In this document: piece after piece, positions 35,141 to 46,504 of the stretch
Numbering within the stretch: the first letter of the stretch is position 1
Layout: each line of letters starts with the position of its first letter
Notes under the pieces: model-generated
Databases searched by the model: none
What the model was told of the DNA's origin: nothing
Seen by the model: only the letters and a program-made list of their open reading frames with translations
Position numbers and translations under genes: made by a program
Origin: Theocolax elegans
Taxonomy: Eukaryota; Arthropoda; Insecta; Hymenoptera; Cerocephalidae
DNA length: 64,000 nucleotides
Direction: 5' to 3'
NCBI GenBank assembly: GCA_026168455.1
Contig: CM047428.1
Coordinates: forward strand, 18,566,759 to 18,630,758

Positions 35141-38100
35141 TTGATTGTAGACTTTATGAGGCCGTGGAGGTGAACTCCCATGACGGCACACGTATAAATA
35201 CAGAGAGATGAAATATATACAAGACATGTAATTTGAAGCGAGGCGAAAATACTGCATGGTAACAAGTGTACAATAGAAAAACATAATTTTACAATAGTAA
35301 CATGACGCATGTAATTCGTCACAAAAATAGGACATGATTAAGATTAGAACTTGCGGTATTTACGCAATGTAGTTTAACCTATAAGAATAAATTACAATAA
35401 GAAATATCAGCGACGCAAAATAGGATCGGCATAAAACAACACTTTTACTACAAAATATACTCTTGTTCCGTCGCTGCATAAACTACAGATATCCGGTAAG
35501 TGAACATTAATAAGTACATAATAAGTACAGAAGAGTACTGATACCCTCCTCAACAACGCGCCTGCTCCAATTTTGTCTGTCGAACCCAAGTTAGTAAGAG
35601 TATAATGTGGATTTGAAGGAGTCTAGTTTTTTAGAATCATATAACGTGGGTTCAAGGATGTTGAGGGTTCTAGTTGTGGAAATGATGAATGAGGCGTTAT
35701 ATGCTTCAGTGCATGGTGGATTATGTGTAAGAGGTTTGTGTTGAAGGCGAGACGATGAGCGTGACGATGAATTAGATGAAGTGTGTGTGAAATGCTCGAC
35801 AAAGTTAAGGGTGAGGAGTGAGACAGAAAACTTTAAGCAAGAGATGTCATTAGATATGTACGCCTGAATTCGACAGACAACCAACCCAGCGCAATCCTGT
35901 AAGGAGTGACGTAAGCCCTACGTGGGATGCTACCCCAAACAAATCTAGTGCAAGCATTCAGAAGTCTGTGGAGCTTTAGATTGCGAGCAGCGTTAAGATC
36001 GTTATAGACCGCACATGAATAATCACATGGGCACCGCTCATGGGGAACACTAGCAAACACATCCTATCATCTTGAGAGGTTACTTCTGCTGTCCTCAACA
36101 GACTGCGTTTTCTCCTGGAGATAAGAATAGAACTACCTGATCACACCGTCAGAGCAGCCCGCTGCCCATAGCTTCACAAGGAGCAGGTGACGGGAGACAG
36201 TATCGAAAGCCTTAGAAATATCAAAAAGGAAAAGTATGGTGGTCATGCGTCGATCATCCTCTACCACCCCGAGCAGGGCCGTCTGGATGCTATGACCACG
36301 TCGGAAACCGGCCAGTCCCGGCGAAAAGATCCCGGTTGAGAGTAGACGATTCTCTCAAGCAGCTTCGACGCCTTGCACAGCCGGAGTATAACCTTATATT
36401 GGCCAATGACTCAATTGTGCGCTGCTTTGGCCAATGGAAGTAAAAGGGTCTTCTTCCAACAAGCTGGAAAGCAACCCGTCTGCAGTGAGGCGTCAAAAAT
36501 GCCGGTAAGAGGGCCCACAATATGCACACCCGTTAGTTTAAGCATACGCACTGACAGACCGTCGATACCGGTCGCTCGCGAAGTTGCGTGACTTAACGCT
36601 ATATGATCTCCCTCTGAAGACACAGGAGAAAAAGAGAAGGGTGGGAAACCGGCGAGAAGCGGAATATCTAAAACGGACGTGAGTGACAGCTGTGTGATCG
36701 GTCCGCTGTGTTGTGAAATGGCGGAATAGTGAGCCACGAGATCGTCGAGCGAGAAGAGATTGAGAGGGGACGGTCTAGTGTTACCTGATACTCCGTAGCC
36801 TCTCAAGACTCAAGTAGCCGAATTTGGCAAGCAACGAGACCATTCATAACCAAAAAGGTCCCTCAAGTGAACCAGATTAATTTTATTCAGATTTCGACCC
36901 CAGGTCTGCATGACCAAGTCACAAGGTTTGGTTAGGATGATGTTCAAAGCACAGCCTCGAGTTCTTGATGATAAAGAGATCTAACCACGTATGTGAGAGG
37001 TGATCTAAGCAGTAAGTATGGTGAGTGAGTCGGAGGTGATGTGACGCAGGTTAAGCTCACGTAATCTGTTTTGGAGAAACGTAGCCCCAGCGCTGTCAGG
37101 GTTACACATGTTGATGTTCAAATCGCCAGTAAGTATGATGTTCTCGTGTTGTGGTATGAGGTCAGATAGCGTATGAAAAAATTGAGTTCGGAAGGCGGCA
37201 CCAAGGCGAAGATAAATGACGCAAAAAAGAAGACTAAACGCATTACAAAAAATATTTAATATAAGATACTCGAGCGTTTTGTCGTACTCCGAGTTCGAAC
37301 TAACCAAAATTTTTACCTTGTAAGCATCTCGTATATAAACGGCCACACCACCCCTACCCCTGCCGACACGGTCCAGCCTAAAGAGTTAATAATTGCTCAG
37401 ATTTAATGTGTCCGGTGAGTCATGTAAGGTGAGAAACTTTTCGGTGAGCGCGATTAAGTCAAACGCACGAGGGTGAACGAGTAACTCGATAAATGACACG
37501 TGGGTCTTGAGGCGAAAACCCGAAATGTCGCCCCTTCCGCCACTAGGCATACGGAGTCGCCGCAAGTAGGACACTGTATGTCCATACGTTCTTCAGGACG
37601 GATGTGGGTCGGGTTGGGCAGAAATTTGCTAAAGTCGATGTTACTGTTAACCAGGATGTTCACTGAGTCCTTTTTGGCGCGCATAAATACATTGAGGTTA
37701 CGGACAACCGGTCTAGAATAACGTAACCTAACTGACTCGTGTAGGGCGACGGACCACACCGCGAGGACCGGCTTGAGCCAGAGCGGGCGTAAGTAGATAC
37801 TCACCTCTCCGCCGCTACTAAGAACTCCCTGTGAATTAGTCCCCGTTAATCCTAGAACTCGATGGCACATATGAAATATAGGTAAACGTATTGGCGACAG
37901 GAGCAACCGCACCTCGCCTAGGACGCGGCACCCAAGGCCTAATATTGAGCAGCTGCGTCTAGAGTAGCAACAGTTCAATTTTGTCGAGTATTGTTTTGAC
38001 AATATCGACATTAGATTTGTCAACCGATGGATGGATACCCAAGAGAAGAATTTCGCACGAATCTAGCAAGGCGCGTCGTGTTTTCGGGGAGTTCGTCGAC

Positions 38101-38220
38101 TCCGGTGTGCTCGCATCACGCAATACTCGCTCGTTAGCCCTACACTCCAATTTTGTCAAACGCTCGTCCAAATCAGCAAATCTCTCGTCAGTTTTTTAAA
38201 TTTAAATTAGACAGGTCGTT
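35141..38220 (-). pseudogene. Decayed CR1/Jockey-type non-LTR retrotransposon
   Basis: On the minus strand, in the correct order but in shifting frames: an ORF1-like piece with heptads (38171-37959); a Cys-containing segment (CPTCGDS, near 37560); an endonuclease start (FDLIALTEKFL, near 37440) and its ILTGDLNIN motif (near 37120); the RT N-terminal region (TGIDGLSVRML, near 36550); RT motif A (FDISKAFDTVSR, near 36210); and the C-terminal LNACTRFVWG...LGWLSVEFRR region (near 35920). RT motifs B and C are missing and there are many stops, so it is dead. The 3' end is marked by CATAAAGTCTACAATCAATC followed by a microsatellite, as in LINEs of this clade. It lies in an intron between the exons at 38994 and 34440. 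Confidence 0.88.
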
Positions 38221-38664
38221 CTTAACTCCCGAAACATCAGTAGATACGCCATCAATCAAGTCCTTAACTTCACTCATCTGATTCTCATAACTGCGCTTAA
38301 TATCGCCGATTTGTATGTCGAAACTATTTATATACGATAGAAACCAGACGGGTGGTTGCTCAGCCAAACTAACAAAATCAGTGATAATTTAGATATTTAA
38401 AATGTTTCAATTCTAACAGTCTAAAACATTACCCTATGCCTAGATTCAGTTATATATTCCATAAATACATGGAATTGAACAAAAACTTTCCTTCTAAGTT
38501 AAGAACACGTTAAGTTTCCTTCTACACAAAGAAAATTTGAAGAGTTGTATGACACATTAACTATAACTGTTTTAGTAGATTAAATCCTATGTTTTTATCT
38601 ATTTAAAATATTTACATGAATGATAATAACAAGACAAAAAAATTTGTAAAATTTACGTAGTTAC

Positions 38665-38994
38665 CGTCTTTAAGATTTGAAGAAACATCCGTAATAAGTA
38701 ATTCAAAATTAGCAGAGTTCCTCAACTCTTGAATTATTTCCATTTTATTATTACGTAAAGCATTATCCAGCCTTTTTACTGCTTCAGCGCTTTGTACAAA
38801 CGTACTATTTTTAGAATTATGCATTTTTTTGAGAATTTTTACTTTCTCTTGCATTGTAAAATAATGTTCATTTTTTACGTAGTTTTGAATAGAATCTCTA
38901 ATATTTGCAGATACCATTGCTTGCACCAGGCAACTTTTAAACTCCAGCCAAAGTTTTAATTTTGGTGCCTGAATGCTTAAATTATGGTTCAAAC
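38665..38994 (-). CDS. Internal exon, phase 1-1, upstream of Suv4-20-like exons
   Basis: Acceptor ATTTCTTAG at 38995 onward and donor AAAGACG/GTAACT bound 330 nt in a single open frame (110 codons). The product is predicted helical and Lys/Asn-rich (for example EKVKILKKMHNSKNS and AEAVKRLDNALRNNK); no domain recognised. Entry and exit are both phase 1, so it joins the exon at 40978-41232 (making a Cys codon) and the 52-nt exon at 34440. Between it and the next exon sits the decayed LINE. Confidence 0.6.
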
Positions 38995-39610
38995 CTAAGA
39001 AATTTTAATATTACTCATAATGGAAAGTTATAAACAATCATCAGGGTAGAATAAATAAAACACCTTTTTTTGAGATCTAAACGTGCAACATTTCTTCTGA
39101 AGTTTTGCAGACCTCGTCAGCACTGCAAAAAAATAAAAAACTAAGAACCGCACTTAATTCTATTACTCTTCGATATTGTTTAATAATGCCAAAATAATGA
39201 TTAATTATTCGATTATAGTAACGTCAGATAATTGATTATTTATAAGAGTGTTTTATTAATTCTACCCGAACTCAATGGTCACGATATTTATAATCTTATT
39301 TAACAAAACATAAATATAAATAAATAGTGAAAATAGAGATTAAGAATTTAAAAAAAACTAAATGGTATTTATTATAAAACACTGTTACACACAGCTTTTT
39401 TTCAATCATATTTTGTTCGAAATTTTAAAACAAAAGACCTCGCAAACTCATGAGGAATGACCCTCGGTAAAATGTATTCAAACTTTGGAATTGAGTATAA
39501 TTTGATGTCCGCACAAAGTCTCCACAGGCATGATGTATAAAAATTAATAGGTTTTATTACAGGAAGCCCAAAGAACGAAAATCGGGATACGAATTACAAA
39601 TTAACGTTGC
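38995..39610. other. Intronic AT-rich DNA
   Basis: No feature recognised apart from A/T-rich tracts. Confidence 0.4.
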
Positions 39611-39618
39611 CTATGAAT

Positions 39619-39835
39619 GAGCGTTTTTGCGAGAGTGTGTGCGTGCGGGTGCGTATGCATGCGTGTTTGGGGGAGTGTGTGTGTGTGTGTGTGCGTGTGT
39701 GCTTGCGATAGTGTGTGTATGTAAGTATGTGTGCGTGGGTGCGGGTCTGTGTCTGTGCGTGTGCGCATTCGTGTGCATGTTATCGTGCATGCGAGAATAT
39801 GTGCGCGCGCGTGTGTGTTTAGGTGTGGCGCTTAC
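39619..39835. repeat. Degenerate GT/GC microsatellite
   Basis: About 215 bp of imperfect GTGT/GTGC alternation. The Val/Cys-rich (plus) and His/Thr-rich (minus) frames across it are artefacts of the repeat. Confidence 0.95.
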
Positions 39836-40179
39836 TTGTGATATCCAATCCCAAATTTTAAGTGTATTAAACCGAAGGCCTCTTTCCATTGTGCGGGGTT
39901 CTTTATCGCTATTAATTTTGTCAAATTAATTTTGTCTATAATTGATAATAACATTTAATATTATTAAAAAATTATTAAAAAATTGTTATAAACTGCAAAT
40001 AATTGTTATTTTCATCCATAATTTGATATATATATATATATGTTGTCATAAACTAACTTTAGCAGTATTTGTTATTTATTATCTTTTTTCAGTTATTTGT
40101 AGCTATATAAAATTATCATTTATTATTTGCAATAGTATATTATGCAAAATGGGCATAAAAAGCGATTTTATTCCCGCGT

Positions 40180-40400
40180 GCTAATCGCCGTGCCCGAGGG
40201 CCGGTGTAGCCGGTTGGAGGGCTTCGCCGATCTGCACAAGTAATGCTACTTTTTGCAACAGTGTGAGTAAAATATCTTGAAAACATGAAAAACTAAGAGT
40301 ACAAAGTAATAAAGGAATATAAGGTGACAAACGAAGCAGGAAAAAAGGAACGGGGCAGCGGTAGAGGTGCAGGGGGGAAAGCCTCCCCCCTATGCAAAAT
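40180..40400. other. GC-rich insert of unknown nature
   Basis: A patch with CGTGCCCGAGGGCCGG near 40190 and a self-complementary GGGGGGAAAGCCTCCCCCC at 40375-40393. Both contrast with the AT-rich intron around them and look like the ends of a decayed insertion, but no family can be named. Confidence 0.3.
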
Positions 40401-40704
40401 GATTACAAAATTATTATTTATAAATCAAATGAAAATAATAATGTTTAATTATTCATAAATATATGTAGTTTTATTTATTTAATATTTACTTCATTTATTA
40501 TAGTAGAAATAAAATTATAATTAAAATTAATAGATTGACGAAAATTTTGCATAGTTAACATTGTCGAAAGTTACATAAATAATTAATATTCATACAATTT
40601 AACAAACTCCAATTACATAATGCTTTCTCAGAAATAATAATTTATAGATACGACATGATTTTTGTAAATATAAGTATTATTCTACCAGCTGCAAAAATGA
40701 TTTT

Positions 40705-40850
40705 TTAAAACAATGTGCGTAAAACGCGATTTTACGCACTGTGTGGCTTTGAGAAATCGCATTTACGTCCACGATATTAAAAAATATTGTTCGATACACG
40801 AGCGAAAGATGATCAACACTTTCGCTCTTGTATCGAAAAGTACTATCTAG
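40705..40850. repeat. Hairpin-rich dispersed repeat, copy 2
   Basis: Shares with 29985-30200 the word GCGTAAAACGCGATTTTACGC, the AAATCGCATTTACG block and a hairpin whose arms are CGATACACGAGCGAAAG and CTTTCGCTCTTGTATCG (loop about 10 bp). Both copies lie in introns of the same locus. Confidence 0.7.
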
Positions 40851-40977
40851 TCACAGTGTTTCAAAAACTACTATTTTACTTACTAATATAGAAAACTAAA
40901 ATCCAATTTTACTCACACTATTGCATAAAAAAATTTTGTACTAGGGTAGTATAAGAAGAATGAAAAAGTGTACTTAC

Positions 40978-41232
40978 ATTCGAGATCTTTGAAAATACCA
41001 TCACAATTTTCTTGAATAAAATAATATATATTGTTATAATATGATTTTCGGTTTCCATATTTTGGATAAATTATTTTAGCCAACATTCTGGCATCAGATA
41101 AAGAAGTATTATTTAATTGTTCAATTGAACATATATCATTTAGTTTTAAATTTTCTAAAAGAACTTTATATAAATTTGTGTCCCATCCAAGTCCATTCCT
41201 ATAATACTTTTTTTCACATGTCACCTGCAAGT
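40978..41232 (-). CDS. Internal exon, phase 1-1, no domain recognised
   Basis: Bounded by acceptor TTTTAATAG and donor GAAT/GTAAGTAC; 255 nt in one frame (85 codons). The peptide includes LGWDTNLYKVLLENL and a Tyr-rich stretch with RKSYYNNIYYFIQENC. An alternative acceptor (TTGCAG, nine bases further in) would change the entry phase to 0. Phase 1 at both ends lets it accept the upstream recombinase-locus exons (for example the one ending at 44135) and pass to the exon at 38994. Confidence 0.6.
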
Positions 41233-41360
41233 CTATTAAAATTTCAATCTATAATAATTTTTTTCCATACTTAGCGCACTTTGTTTACTATTAAAAATCA
41301 TCCAAAACATTGTTGACTTAACAATATTTTTTTATTTATATGTATTTCAATCAATAATTA

Positions 41361-41832
41361 CACCGGTACACAAAAAAGTGGTCTGTTCAAGCAACCAGAC
41401 CAATGTATCCTTATGTATTTTGACGCACTAAATCCGAATCCAATGTTGGTTTTACTCAAACACCCCAAAATTTTTTTTAAATCGCGAAAAACTGTGAAAA
41501 ATCACTGAAAATCGTATTTAAGTGCGTGGGTTAAAGACAAAAAAATTTTTTAAAAGGAAAAAAAAACAAAAATCATGATTCTTGAATGACACTTACGTTT
41601 TTTCCTTTCTCACCATATAATGTTACATTTTAAGCGATTTTACAAGATTTTTTGACATTTTTTCTAGGTTGGGAGGATATAAAAGTCAACTACTCACCAG
41701 ATCTCATTTAGACGCCTAAAATTTACGTGAACCATACATGATATATTCACAAAAATATTTAGCGCGTCAAAATACATAAGGATAGATAGGTGTGGTTGCT
41801 TGAACAGACTACTTTTTTTTTGTGTGCCGGTG
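41361..41832. mobile_element. 472-bp TIR element related to the 50-51 kb element
   Basis: Terminal inverted repeats of about 75 bp start CACCGGTACACAAAAAAGT at the left and, inverted, CACCGGCACACAAAAAAAAA at the right, followed in both by GTCTGTTCAAGCAACCA. Flanks are TTA and TTG, so a 3-bp duplication is possible but imperfect. The CAC...ACACAAAAA layout resembles the ends of the element at 50143-51264. Non-coding. It lies between the two exon groups, upstream of the 41232 exon. Confidence 0.75.
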
Positions 41833-42470
41833 TTGTACCATCTAATTAGCATCCATTAATTCGTTTGTAAACCATATCTAAATAAGTAGATGGGCATTGT
41901 CATAAGGTGTTTGTTAAAATATTCCGTGAAGCTGCTAATTCCCGCTAAGTGTCTAGACGTAGAGAAAATGCACGATTGCACTCAGACGAATGTCAATGAA
42001 ATACATTGACAATAGCTATATCTAAATATGTCAAAAACTTTTATATCTAGATATACTTTTAATACTAAAAATGAAATTTTGACGGTTGATTCTGGCTTTT
42101 TAACATATTTACCCACATTTTTTTTAATGGAATGCCATACCCAATGGTTACCGACCTAGCAAAATAAGCTTATTTTTACTTTTATTGAACGTATTACGCT
42201 TTCTTTTGCAAAATCCAAATACAGAAGCCCTAGATAATGATATAATAAGCATTTATACAAAGTTTTAAGTTAATACATATAGGACACCTTAGAAAAAGTT
42301 AGCACCGAAATATGCGAATATGACTAATTTTTCGAAATGAAAACGTATGACTATATGCTTGCTGCGTAACGATAAAGTAACCCAATATTCAATACGGATA
42401 CTCGAAAATTGGTTAAACATTTATAAGATTGAGGTAACTAAAGTAACCATAACAAAAGTTTGTGAATGTT
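41833..42470. other. AT-rich DNA between exon groups
   Basis: No exon or repeat recognised in this stretch. Confidence 0.4.
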
Positions 42471-42476
42471 TTTATT
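42471..42476 (-). terminator. Polyadenylation signal AATAAA
   Basis: AATAAA on the minus strand about 157 bp downstream of the stop of the Myb-like exon; the nearest one that would end the recombinase transcript before the SET exon group. Confidence 0.4.
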
Positions 42477-42632
42477 AGAACACAATAAAGAAATTTCAAA
42501 ACAGAACAGAGTCCTACAATACAAATAAAATTAATACATACTTCACAAGTACGTAAATAAAATATCAAATTAGAAAATCTTTTTTAAAACTCTCAAACGA
42601 TAAAAAATATATTTTTGAATATATTGTATCTT

Positions 42633-43060
42633 TCAAACTATAGCTTCTTTTTCAAGCTGAATGGCTCTCTGAACAAAAGACTTCAACTCATCAATTTTAT
42701 ATTTTTGTAAATTTGGTGACAATTGAAAGGCCTTGCAACATTCTTCTAGCGAGGGTTCTTTTTGTGTAAGAATATTATCTTTAAAGACATTGTAAACTGA
42801 AGTTGGGATAGTATTTCTTTTCTTTGTAGTCGAATTGTCGCTCTCAGTTTTGTTCAGATTTAATTTTAGGGTATGCAAACGGGTGCGCATCGTAGGCACC
42901 GTTCTACCTTTTAAGCAAGGAGTGGTTTGAATCAGATTTTCCATTTCTGTTTTGCCAATCGATTTACCACTGCTTTTAAATTTTATCAATTCTGATTGGA
43001 GAACAGCATCCTCTTCAGCTGTCCATCTTATTCTTTTGGATATAGTTGAAGGAGTTTTTT
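42633..43060 (-). CDS. Tyrosine-recombinase-like protein, C-terminal Myb/SANT-like exon
   Basis: Terminal exon entered in phase 1 after TTGTTCTAG and ending in TGA at 42633; 142 codons. The first 60 residues form a Myb/SANT-like DNA-binding domain: IRWTAEEDAVL, then GKSIGKTEMENLI, a GRTVPTMRTRL helix and a basic end. The remainder is a helical tail ending in QLEKEAIV. Proteins with two zinc fingers, a tyrosine-recombinase-like domain and a C-terminal WT-EE/SANT-like segment are familiar from fish and cnidarian genomes as unnamed multi-copy genes; the present exon completes that layout when joined to 44135-44224 and 46505-48505. Confidence 0.7.
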
Positions 43061-43113
43061 CTAGAACAAATATTTAAATCATATATATTAACATTAATGT
43101 TAAGCAAAAACAT

Positions 43114-43398
43114 ATATTGAAGTAAACGATTTTTAGAGGGATAATCCAGGTGGGTAAATGAAATTTACTCTACTCTAGTCGAAGAGTAATGTAAAATTTG
43201 TTTGCTTCCTATTAAGTCAATTGACTCTACTCTAGTCGAAGAGTAATGTAAAATGTGTTTGCTTCCTATTAAGCTTGTACCAGAAGAGGTCTGCAAAACC
43301 TAGCAGACGAAACGTCGTACGTTCTTTTATACATGGTTGTGTAAAATTTTTTTTTTACCCACCTGGATTATCCCTCTAAAAATCGTTTACTTCAATAT
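43114..43398. mobile_element. 285-bp TIR element with internal hammerhead-like motif
   Basis: Arms of 45 bp (43114-43158 and 43354-43398) are perfect reverse complements. Inside are two direct copies of a roughly 57-bp unit (starting near 43168 and 43225, with CTCTACTCTAGTCGAAGAG) and then a segment with a 6-bp stem (GTCTGC / GCAGAC) between CAGAAGAG and GAAACGTC, the layout of a hammerhead ribozyme core with one base changed. The element sits about 50 bp upstream of the acceptor of the Myb-like exon. Confidence 0.75.
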
Positions 43399-44134
43399 GT
43401 ACAAACTATGGAGAGAGTGTATTCAAAAAAAAAAGTTAAGCAAAAACATTTATTGTTTTTTATTTTATAAGTTTCAAAATATAAATTCACGAGAATAGCC
43501 CTTACCGAAAAATTTTAACACTCTTACAGATAAAACATCTTCTGACATTTTTTTAGTGAAGATTAATATTTTATAATTACAAATCCTATTCGGTTTTGAA
43601 GAAATATTTTTGAGAAAAATGTAAGTTTTACATAGACAACCTAATGTAATAATATAGTGTTGTGAGCTTGTAACATTTATTGCACTGCATTATCATAAAT
43701 ATTTTCAAAAATATTTTATAGCTTAGATTCAAAGATCTAATATTTAAGAAAAAATTTTTAAACAATAGAATAGAAATAAATAATTTAAAAAATTGTATAA
43801 GCATACGCACACATACAGACGTACACACGTGCACACACACAAATCCACACAGAGACTTTCTACAAATATGTGAATTGGACTCCAAACACTTCAAATCATA
43901 TATCTAACATGTTTTAGTGCATTGCAAAATTTTAATATGGATCTGTTCTTCTATGAGGACCTCACTAATCCAATAACCCAAAGAACATATATCCCAATTT
44001 AAATTATTGCATTAATGGAGTCCGAGAAATAGGACAGACCGTGTAATAAAAAGTACTTTACTACCACAAAGCTTCTTCTACGATTAACCCAAACTTGAAA
44101 TAAAAAATATCTGTAAAAAATAGTAAGTACAAAC
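43399..44134. other. Intronic AT-rich DNA
   Basis: No exon recognised. A CA-rich patch lies at 43800-43850. Confidence 0.4.
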
Positions 44135-44224
44135 CACTATTAATTCTCAACATCTTTACTTTCCGCCTTATCGGTTTGCTTCCAGTATCCGAATCACTGT
44201 CAGTGTTAGATGGAATATACGCAT
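44135..44224 (-). CDS. Linker exon of the recombinase-like gene
   Basis: A 90-nt minus-strand exon between acceptor CTTTGCAG and donor AATAGTG/GTTTGT, phase 1 at both ends. It encodes an acidic, Ser-rich then basic peptide (NTDSDSDTGSKPIRRKVKML), the type of linker expected between the recombinase domain and the Myb-like domain. It opens with DAY, similar to the DEDAY near the end of the preceding exon. Confidence 0.55.
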
Positions 44225-44300
44225 CTGCAAAGATAACGCAAAGAATTAACTAAATTAATTTAATTAAAAAGTTGGGCGCGTGCACAAAAATACATCAGCG

Positions 44301-44305
44301 TGTGT

Positions 44306-44351
<46 letters not shown>

Positions 44352-44362
44352 GTGTGTGTGTA
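44301..44362. repeat. GA microsatellite followed by GT
   Basis: About 45 bp of GA followed by a short GT/TA run. Confidence 0.95.
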
Positions 44363-44519
44363 TATATGGCGGAATGTCGCAATTTGGTGTGCGCTTCTTC
44401 ACTACATTGATGTAATCATTTAGACGAGCATTATTTAGAGACAAAAATATCTGTAAACATGGCGAAATAGTAGAGTGCAAAAATCGTGCAACTAATTAAA
44501 TTTTCTAACAAGAGAACTC

Positions 44520-46240
44520 TTACCAGAGAATGATAAGATTCTTCTTGCCAGTGGTTACTGGATTTACTTTGTCCCAAATGATTTACGGTTCTAACGAAAT
44601 GAAGATACTCGATACAGGCAACAAAAATTTATTATTATAAACTAGACACTAGATGCTGGCAATAAAACTTATTTCGTGCAACCCGTTGAACTAAAAGTAT
44701 GATTCGAACTGGTAAAAGAGTTTAGAACCTAAATCATAGGTTTAGCAAATAACTTTTCGAGTATAAGTTTTAGCTGTTTTAGCTACATTTTGATACAATA
44801 GTAGAGGTCAAAGTTTTCTCGAAAACGAATAGACCGATTCGGCCGAAATTTTGAGGATTTGTCAAAAATACAAATAGGAAGAGGAGACAACTCATTAAAT
44901 GTCTTCAAATTAAAAAGTAATCGCAATATTATTATTATACTATTAGTGTTAAATGTTTTTGTTATAATATCATTATAATTTGTTTATAATATCATTAACA
45001 GTTTTTATTTATTTTCAATACACTTTTCAATATTATGACATTTAATCAGTTGTCCCCTCTTACTTCTTGTATTTTTGATAATACCTCAAAATTTCAAGTG
45101 AATCGGTCTATCCGTTTTTGAGAAAACTTTGACCTACCATTTTATCAAAATGTTGCTAAAACAGATCACTTTGGCGTCACCTTAAGGTACTGGTTATTGG
45201 TTATAAAACTTCTTGGGACCTAAATAACACGTTTAGCAATGAAGTTTGCCATCCTAGAAACTCGTACGAGAGAATTTAAAGGAGAATTTCCTCCTTATAG
45301 TGGTTACTGGATACACTTGTTTTAAATGTTTTAGGGTAGTAATGATTATAAGGTACTAGATATTTCCTATGAAACTTCTTGGAATCTAAATCGTGCGTTC
45401 AGCAAATAAATTTTGTTACATTAGTACTCTTAAGGGTAGAGTACGGTTAGAAAAAAATTTTTGTAATTTTTATAAAATAATATGTGAAATGTCATCTTTA
45501 TCAAATATATTATAAGAAATATTCTTTATTGATGATTGCTAACACTCAAATTAAGTAAAACATTAAAATATTTAACAAAAAACTCCGGTGAAAAAATTTC
45601 AAACTTATATCTATAAGAGCTACAACTTTACACAGCGAATAAGGTTTATCTATAAAAATGCAATTTCTAGCTCGATAAACCTAATTTGTTTAAATAATTG
45701 CTTAAAAAATGACAGATTTTATTTCATTAAAAAAGTAGTAATAAAAATGTCACATTTAATTTTAAACAAAAAAGGCTGTGTAACTTTATAATTCATACAT
45801 ACCTCAAGATGTGTGCAAAATTTCAGGTGGCTACGATAAAAATTGCCCTGCAAGGAATGTTTTAAAGGTATAAAAAATAGTGAATATTTTGAATTATTTA
45901 GCTTTAAAGTTTAAAATACATGATTTATTGCATTAACTGCAGATTATTTAATGCTGAAATTATGTAAGCACATAAGCTTTATAATATTAAACCTAATTTG
46001 CGCAAATTCTACGTAACATTTAGAATTTGTTTCTAAAATAACAAAAAATTGATTTTTTTTAAATTTTCGACCATACTCTACCCTTAATACAGAATGTCAA
46101 GTTTCTTCCTTTCATTGGTTACTGGATTCATTTATCTCAAATGTTTAAGCTAAACGTATGATATAAATTGGTAAATGAGTTTGGAACCTGGATCATGCCA
46201 TAAAATGGTATTTTTTTATAACCCATACTGAAATCGATGT
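44520..46240. repeat. Diverged repeats resembling the 470-bp satellite
   Basis: The words TGGTTACTGGATT, CAAATGTTTA and AACTAAAAGTATGATTCGAACTGG-like strings recur near 44550, 44690, 45300, 46120 and 46150. The latter resemble the CTAAGAGTATGATTTGTACTG part of the satellite unit. Apparently an old, broken relative of the satellite, interrupted by the foldback MITE. Confidence 0.4.
44780..45180. mobile_element. Foldback MITE, about 400 bp
   Basis: The left arm (from CTGTTTTAGCTACATTTTGA) and the right arm read inverted (CTGTTTTAGCAACATTTTGA) match over roughly 120 bp, including GGTCAAAGTTTTCTC, ATAGACCGATTC and AAAATTTTGAGG. Non-coding. Flanking sequence on both sides carries the repeated GGTTACTGGATT words listed next. 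Confidence 0.75.
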
Positions 46241-46504
46241 GAATATCTTTATAGGAATCCTTGTACGTTATTATTTTTAGTAAATCCTTATGGAAGTGGT
46301 CGTTGACTTGGATACTTTGTTATTAGACTGTATTTAATGTGGATTCAAATTTGATTCTATATTGATTTCCATATCGACTTTTTTAACAAGGAGTGTATGT
46401 ATTAGTATGAGTATGTATCAGTTGTTTGTGTACGCTCTTATGTTTACCAGTCTGTATGCATTATACATAATGATATTATACAAAAGATATAGTTAGTAGC
46501 TTAC

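Noticed and set aside
34969..35335. Overlapping 105- and 117-codon minus-strand frames
   Set aside because: They cover the LINE 3' untranslated tail and the GA microsatellite; Ser/Leu-rich low complexity.
39611..39929. Long frames on both strands (His/Thr-rich and Val/Cys-rich)
   Set aside because: They are translations of a GT/GC microsatellite.
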